The notes beneath the pieces were generated by a model. The model made no database searches, was not told where the DNA came from, and was given only the letters and a program-made list of their open reading frames with translations. From contig DJEW01000011.1 of the NCBI GenBank assembly GCA_002431965.1, positions 71,784 through 135,783 of the forward strand: 64,000 nt of DNA, read 5' to 3'. Positions 62,225-64,000 of this stretch are shown piece by piece (position 1 is the stretch's first letter; every line of letters starts with the position of its first letter). The position numbers were made by a program, and so were the translations under genes. The stretch comes from Clostridiales bacterium UBA5888. GTDB taxonomy: Bacteria; Bacillota; Clostridia; Oscillospirales; Oscillospiraceae.

Positions 62225-62253
62225 AGTATAACAGGCGTCAGAAGCAAAGTAAA
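62225..62253 (-). promoter_or_regulatory. Promoter of the amidohydrolase operon
   Basis: On the minus strand TTTACT (62253-62248), 17 bases, TATACT (62230-62225). It lies 41 bases before the start codon. Confidence 0.55.
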
Positions 62254-62315
62254 TTAAGATATTTTTGTATTCGTCAAATATTTTTTGTTTTTTAAGTTGA
62301 TTGAAAAGGAATTGA

Positions 62316-62355
62316 GAAAAAATAAAATAATCCGCCTGACGGTAACACCAGGCGG
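62316..62355 (-). terminator. Terminator of the LuxR-family gene
   Basis: On the minus strand CCGCCTG (62355-62349) pairs with CAGGCGG (62338-62332), then a T-rich run to about 62316. Confidence 0.75.
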
Positions 62356-62373
62356 AGAGAGGGCACACTGCGG

Positions 62374-63450
62374 TCAGTGCGAATTTGGCGTCAGCAGCTT
62401 GCTCAGCAGAGATGTGCGGTTGCTGACACCTGTTTTCTGGAAGATGTTTGATATGTGAGTTTTGACTGTCGGCACAGAGATATAAAGCTGAGAAGCAATT
62501 TCGCTGTTGGTCTTGCCCTGCAATATGAGCCGGACGATCTCACGCTCACGCGAGGAAAGACAATCCGGCATTGCGAGCAGAGAGTGGGACTCTGCCTGAC
62601 GCGGAGATATGCACGCGCTGTATACATGCCGACCCTGTTCGTGCGAGTGGACGACAACGGCGCGGTAGCCTTCTGCAAATTCAGGCAGCTCTACGCGGCT
62701 GCCGCCGTCACACACCATTGGCAGAAACGCACATGCAAACCCGTGCAGCGTGTCGGGGGATATACCCCGACCGGTTATATCCTGACAGAAGCGAAGCACC
62801 TGCGTGTTGTAATAGAGGACGTTGCCGTCCCTGTCGAACATTATAATGCCGTCGTCCATGTTGCACACTACAGACTCCAGCGTATCGGTCTTGAACTTCA
62901 GATCGAGCATTTGAAGACTCTGATAGAGCATCTGCGCGACAAATGGGGTAATCATGTTGAGGCAGTTGATGAACAACATCCTGTTCGTATCGCTGCTGTG
63001 CCTGGTAAAAAGTGCGGCGGAGCCGTACTGCTGCTTGCCAACGTTGAATGAGAGTATGATTTCCTGCGTCAGGCTGTACTCGTCCGATAAATAGGAGAAA
63101 TACGGGTTTGCACTCATGTCCTTTGACGGATATTCGGTGAGGGCTATGTCCTCCATCGTGAGCACGGGCTTTTCCATGAGCAGACGGTCATTCACATATA
63201 TGGGATGAAAAGGATCAAACTTATAGTAATAGTCCTGATAACTCCGTATTATGCGGCGATCGACATTGTATGATATAGGGTCGCATAGATCGTGCCTGTC
63301 AATGAGCCAGAGGGTGGAGACGGAATAGTCAAAATGCTTCTCGAGCATCAGCAGCAGATTGCTGCGAAAAAACTCAGGCGGCACCTGCGCGTTTCGGAGA
63401 AAGTTTATGACTTTTTCAAATTCGGACGGGGTTATGTTGTGGTCGTGCAT
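62374..63450 (-). CDS. LuxR-family regulator with GAF/PAS-like sensor
   Basis: The 358-residue protein ends in a LuxR helix-turn-helix (LSSREREIVRLILQGKTNSE then ISVPTVKTHISNIFQ). The first 290 residues contain a GAF-like part and a PAS-like core (MDDGIIMFDRDGNVLYYN), so it may sense a small molecule. Phosphorylation motifs of a receiver domain are absent. It is directly upstream of the amidohydrolase operon and transcribed the same way but behind its own terminator, so it could control that operon. Confidence 0.85.
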   Translation of the reverse strand: MHDHNITPSEFEKVINFLRNAQVPPEFFRSNLLLMLEKHFDYSVSTLWLIDRHDLCDPISYNVDRRIIRSYQDYYYKFDPFHPIYVNDRLLMEKPVLTMEDIALTEYPSKDMSANPYFSYLSDEYSLTQEIILSFNVGKQQYGSAALFTRHSSDTNRMLFINCLNMITPFVAQMLYQSLQMLDLKFKTDTLESVVCNMDDGIIMFDRDGNVLYYNTQVLRFCQDITGRGISPDTLHGFACAFLPMVCDGGSRVELPEFAEGYRAVVVHSHEQGRHVYSACISPRQAESHSLLAMPDCLSSREREIVRLILQGKTNSEIASQLYISVPTVKTHISNIFQKTGVSNRTSLLSKLLTPNSH

Positions 63451-63503
63451 GACAGATACCTCGTGAACAGTTAAAGAGCCAAAAGGACAATAATACTATT
63501 ATT

Positions 63504-63532
63504 ATATTATAACATTTTTTTAAATCAATCAA
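63504..63532 (-). promoter_or_regulatory. Promoter of the LuxR-family gene
   Basis: On the minus strand TTGATT (63532-63527), 17 bases, TAATAT (63509-63504). It lies 54 bases before the start codon. Confidence 0.6.
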
Positions 63533-63560
63533 GTGCTCCGCGTGAATGCTTTCACAGGAA

Positions 63561-63638
63561 TCATACTTAAGTATGAGACGGCGCCGAAATGAAAACATAC
63601 TTTGTGTGTATTAAAAACCCACTGCAAAAATGTATAAT
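63561..63638 (+). promoter_or_regulatory. Rightward control region with triple CATACTT sites
   Basis: TCATACTTAAGTATGA (63561-63576, perfect 16-bp palindrome) is followed by ACATACTTT (63595-63603) and, 38 bases after the ACATAC, by a TATAAT -10 box (63633-63638) without a clear -35. Layout and spacing match the AraC-gene region at 57751-57827. It also lies about 30 bases upstream of the LuxR promoter that faces left. Confidence 0.6.
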
Positions 63639-63639
63639 A

Positions 63640-64000
63640 GATAACGGAAATAACAGAGCTTGACAGAATGCCGCAGTATGGAGACTTTTTTGCTTGAGCG
63701 GTACGGCTTCAGCACTTTTCCGACTGCATTTCATAAGAATTTTATAATGCGCATAAACGCGGCGGGATCCGCCGGATCCCGCGCCAGGAAATTGCCCGCC
63801 TTTTCACAAACCGGCGCAACTGCGCAAGAAAGTGTAGGTTAGTCAATGATGAGTTACACATTAGGAAAAGAAAAAAGGACGTCACGAGGAGACTTCCAGT
63901 TGAGCGGACGCATTGGGAAATTATTATATTCCCGTTGACGTACAGCAAGCTGCTTCGCAAAATCGTCAAAAGAATAGAAACGGTGAGACGCATAAAATTC
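63640..64000. other. Right-edge region without a supported gene
   Basis: I see no frame here with a convincing ribosome site and family-like composition. The hairpin GCGGGATCCGCCGGATCCCG near 63763-63783 is strong but has no T run. A gene beginning here could extend past the window end, driven by the promoter at 63633. Confidence 0.4.

Noticed and set aside
63660..63842. Small rightward frame downstream of the second CATACTT element
   Set aside because: It starts with TTG, has no ribosome site, contains a strong palindrome and resembles no protein. The promoter suggests a gene, but it may begin beyond the window.
63742..63993. Leftward frame at the right edge
   Set aside because: Hydrophobic but without ribosome site, and it overlaps the palindromic region; not supportable as a gene.
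1..64000. tRNA, rRNA, CRISPR arrays and insertion sequences
   Set aside because: No cloverleaf, rRNA core, repeat-spacer series or transposase was recognised on either strand by eye; short or diverged ones could be missed without a dedicated search.

Overview
The window reads as chromosome of an anaerobic, GC-rich Gram-positive of the class Clostridia, most likely the Oscillospiraceae. The evidence is the AddAB (not RecBCD) pair, a SpoVB-like flippase, a hup-rqcP gene pair, an oxygen-sensitive 2-hydroxyacyl-CoA dehydratase pair, strong GGAGG ribosome sites and many terminators of low-GC-phylum type in DNA that looks close to 60 percent GC. No rRNA, tRNA, CRISPR array or insertion sequence was recognised.

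Layout. 0-5 kb: end of an NhaC antiporter, a ClC chloride transporter, then on the minus strand an NlpC/P60 lipoprotein and a DUF2142 membrane protein split by a frameshift at a G7 run. 5-12 kb: addB-addA and rpmE. 12-20 kb: envelope genes, with two AT-rich paralogous GT-C transferases (one carrying an (AT)12 tract), a COG2509 flavoprotein, a Gpi18-like transferase and a SpoVB-like flippase. 20-27 kb: HU, RqcP, a small P-loop protein, two 2-hydroxyacyl-CoA dehydratase subunits, a YgjP-like metalloprotease and a PfkB kinase. 27-33 kb: a sugar operon (LacI regulator with two abutting operators, binding lipoprotein, two permeases, MalQ). 33-38.5 kb: a transglutaminase-like membrane protein and sbcD-sbcC.

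38.6-56.9 kb is a compact phage-derived element. A two-gene leftward immunity operon (XRE repressor and ImmA-like peptidase) faces a rightward block of packaging, capsid, short-tail (podovirus-like), adhesion and lysis genes. Three copies of a TCAC-N5-GTGA palindrome lie between them, one inside the leftward promoter and one at the rightward start site. No integrase, replication gene, tape measure or sheath was found, so it is either a decayed prophage or a regulated particle-forming (gene-transfer-agent-like) unit.

56.9-64 kb: a DUF975 membrane protein, an AraC regulator, and a leftward cluster of an amidohydrolase with three related small-molecule transporters (one fused, two half-size that match its two halves) and a LuxR-type regulator. 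A triple CATACTT-like element with the same spacing to a -10 box lies upstream of the AraC gene and in the region divergent from the LuxR gene, suggesting one small regulon.
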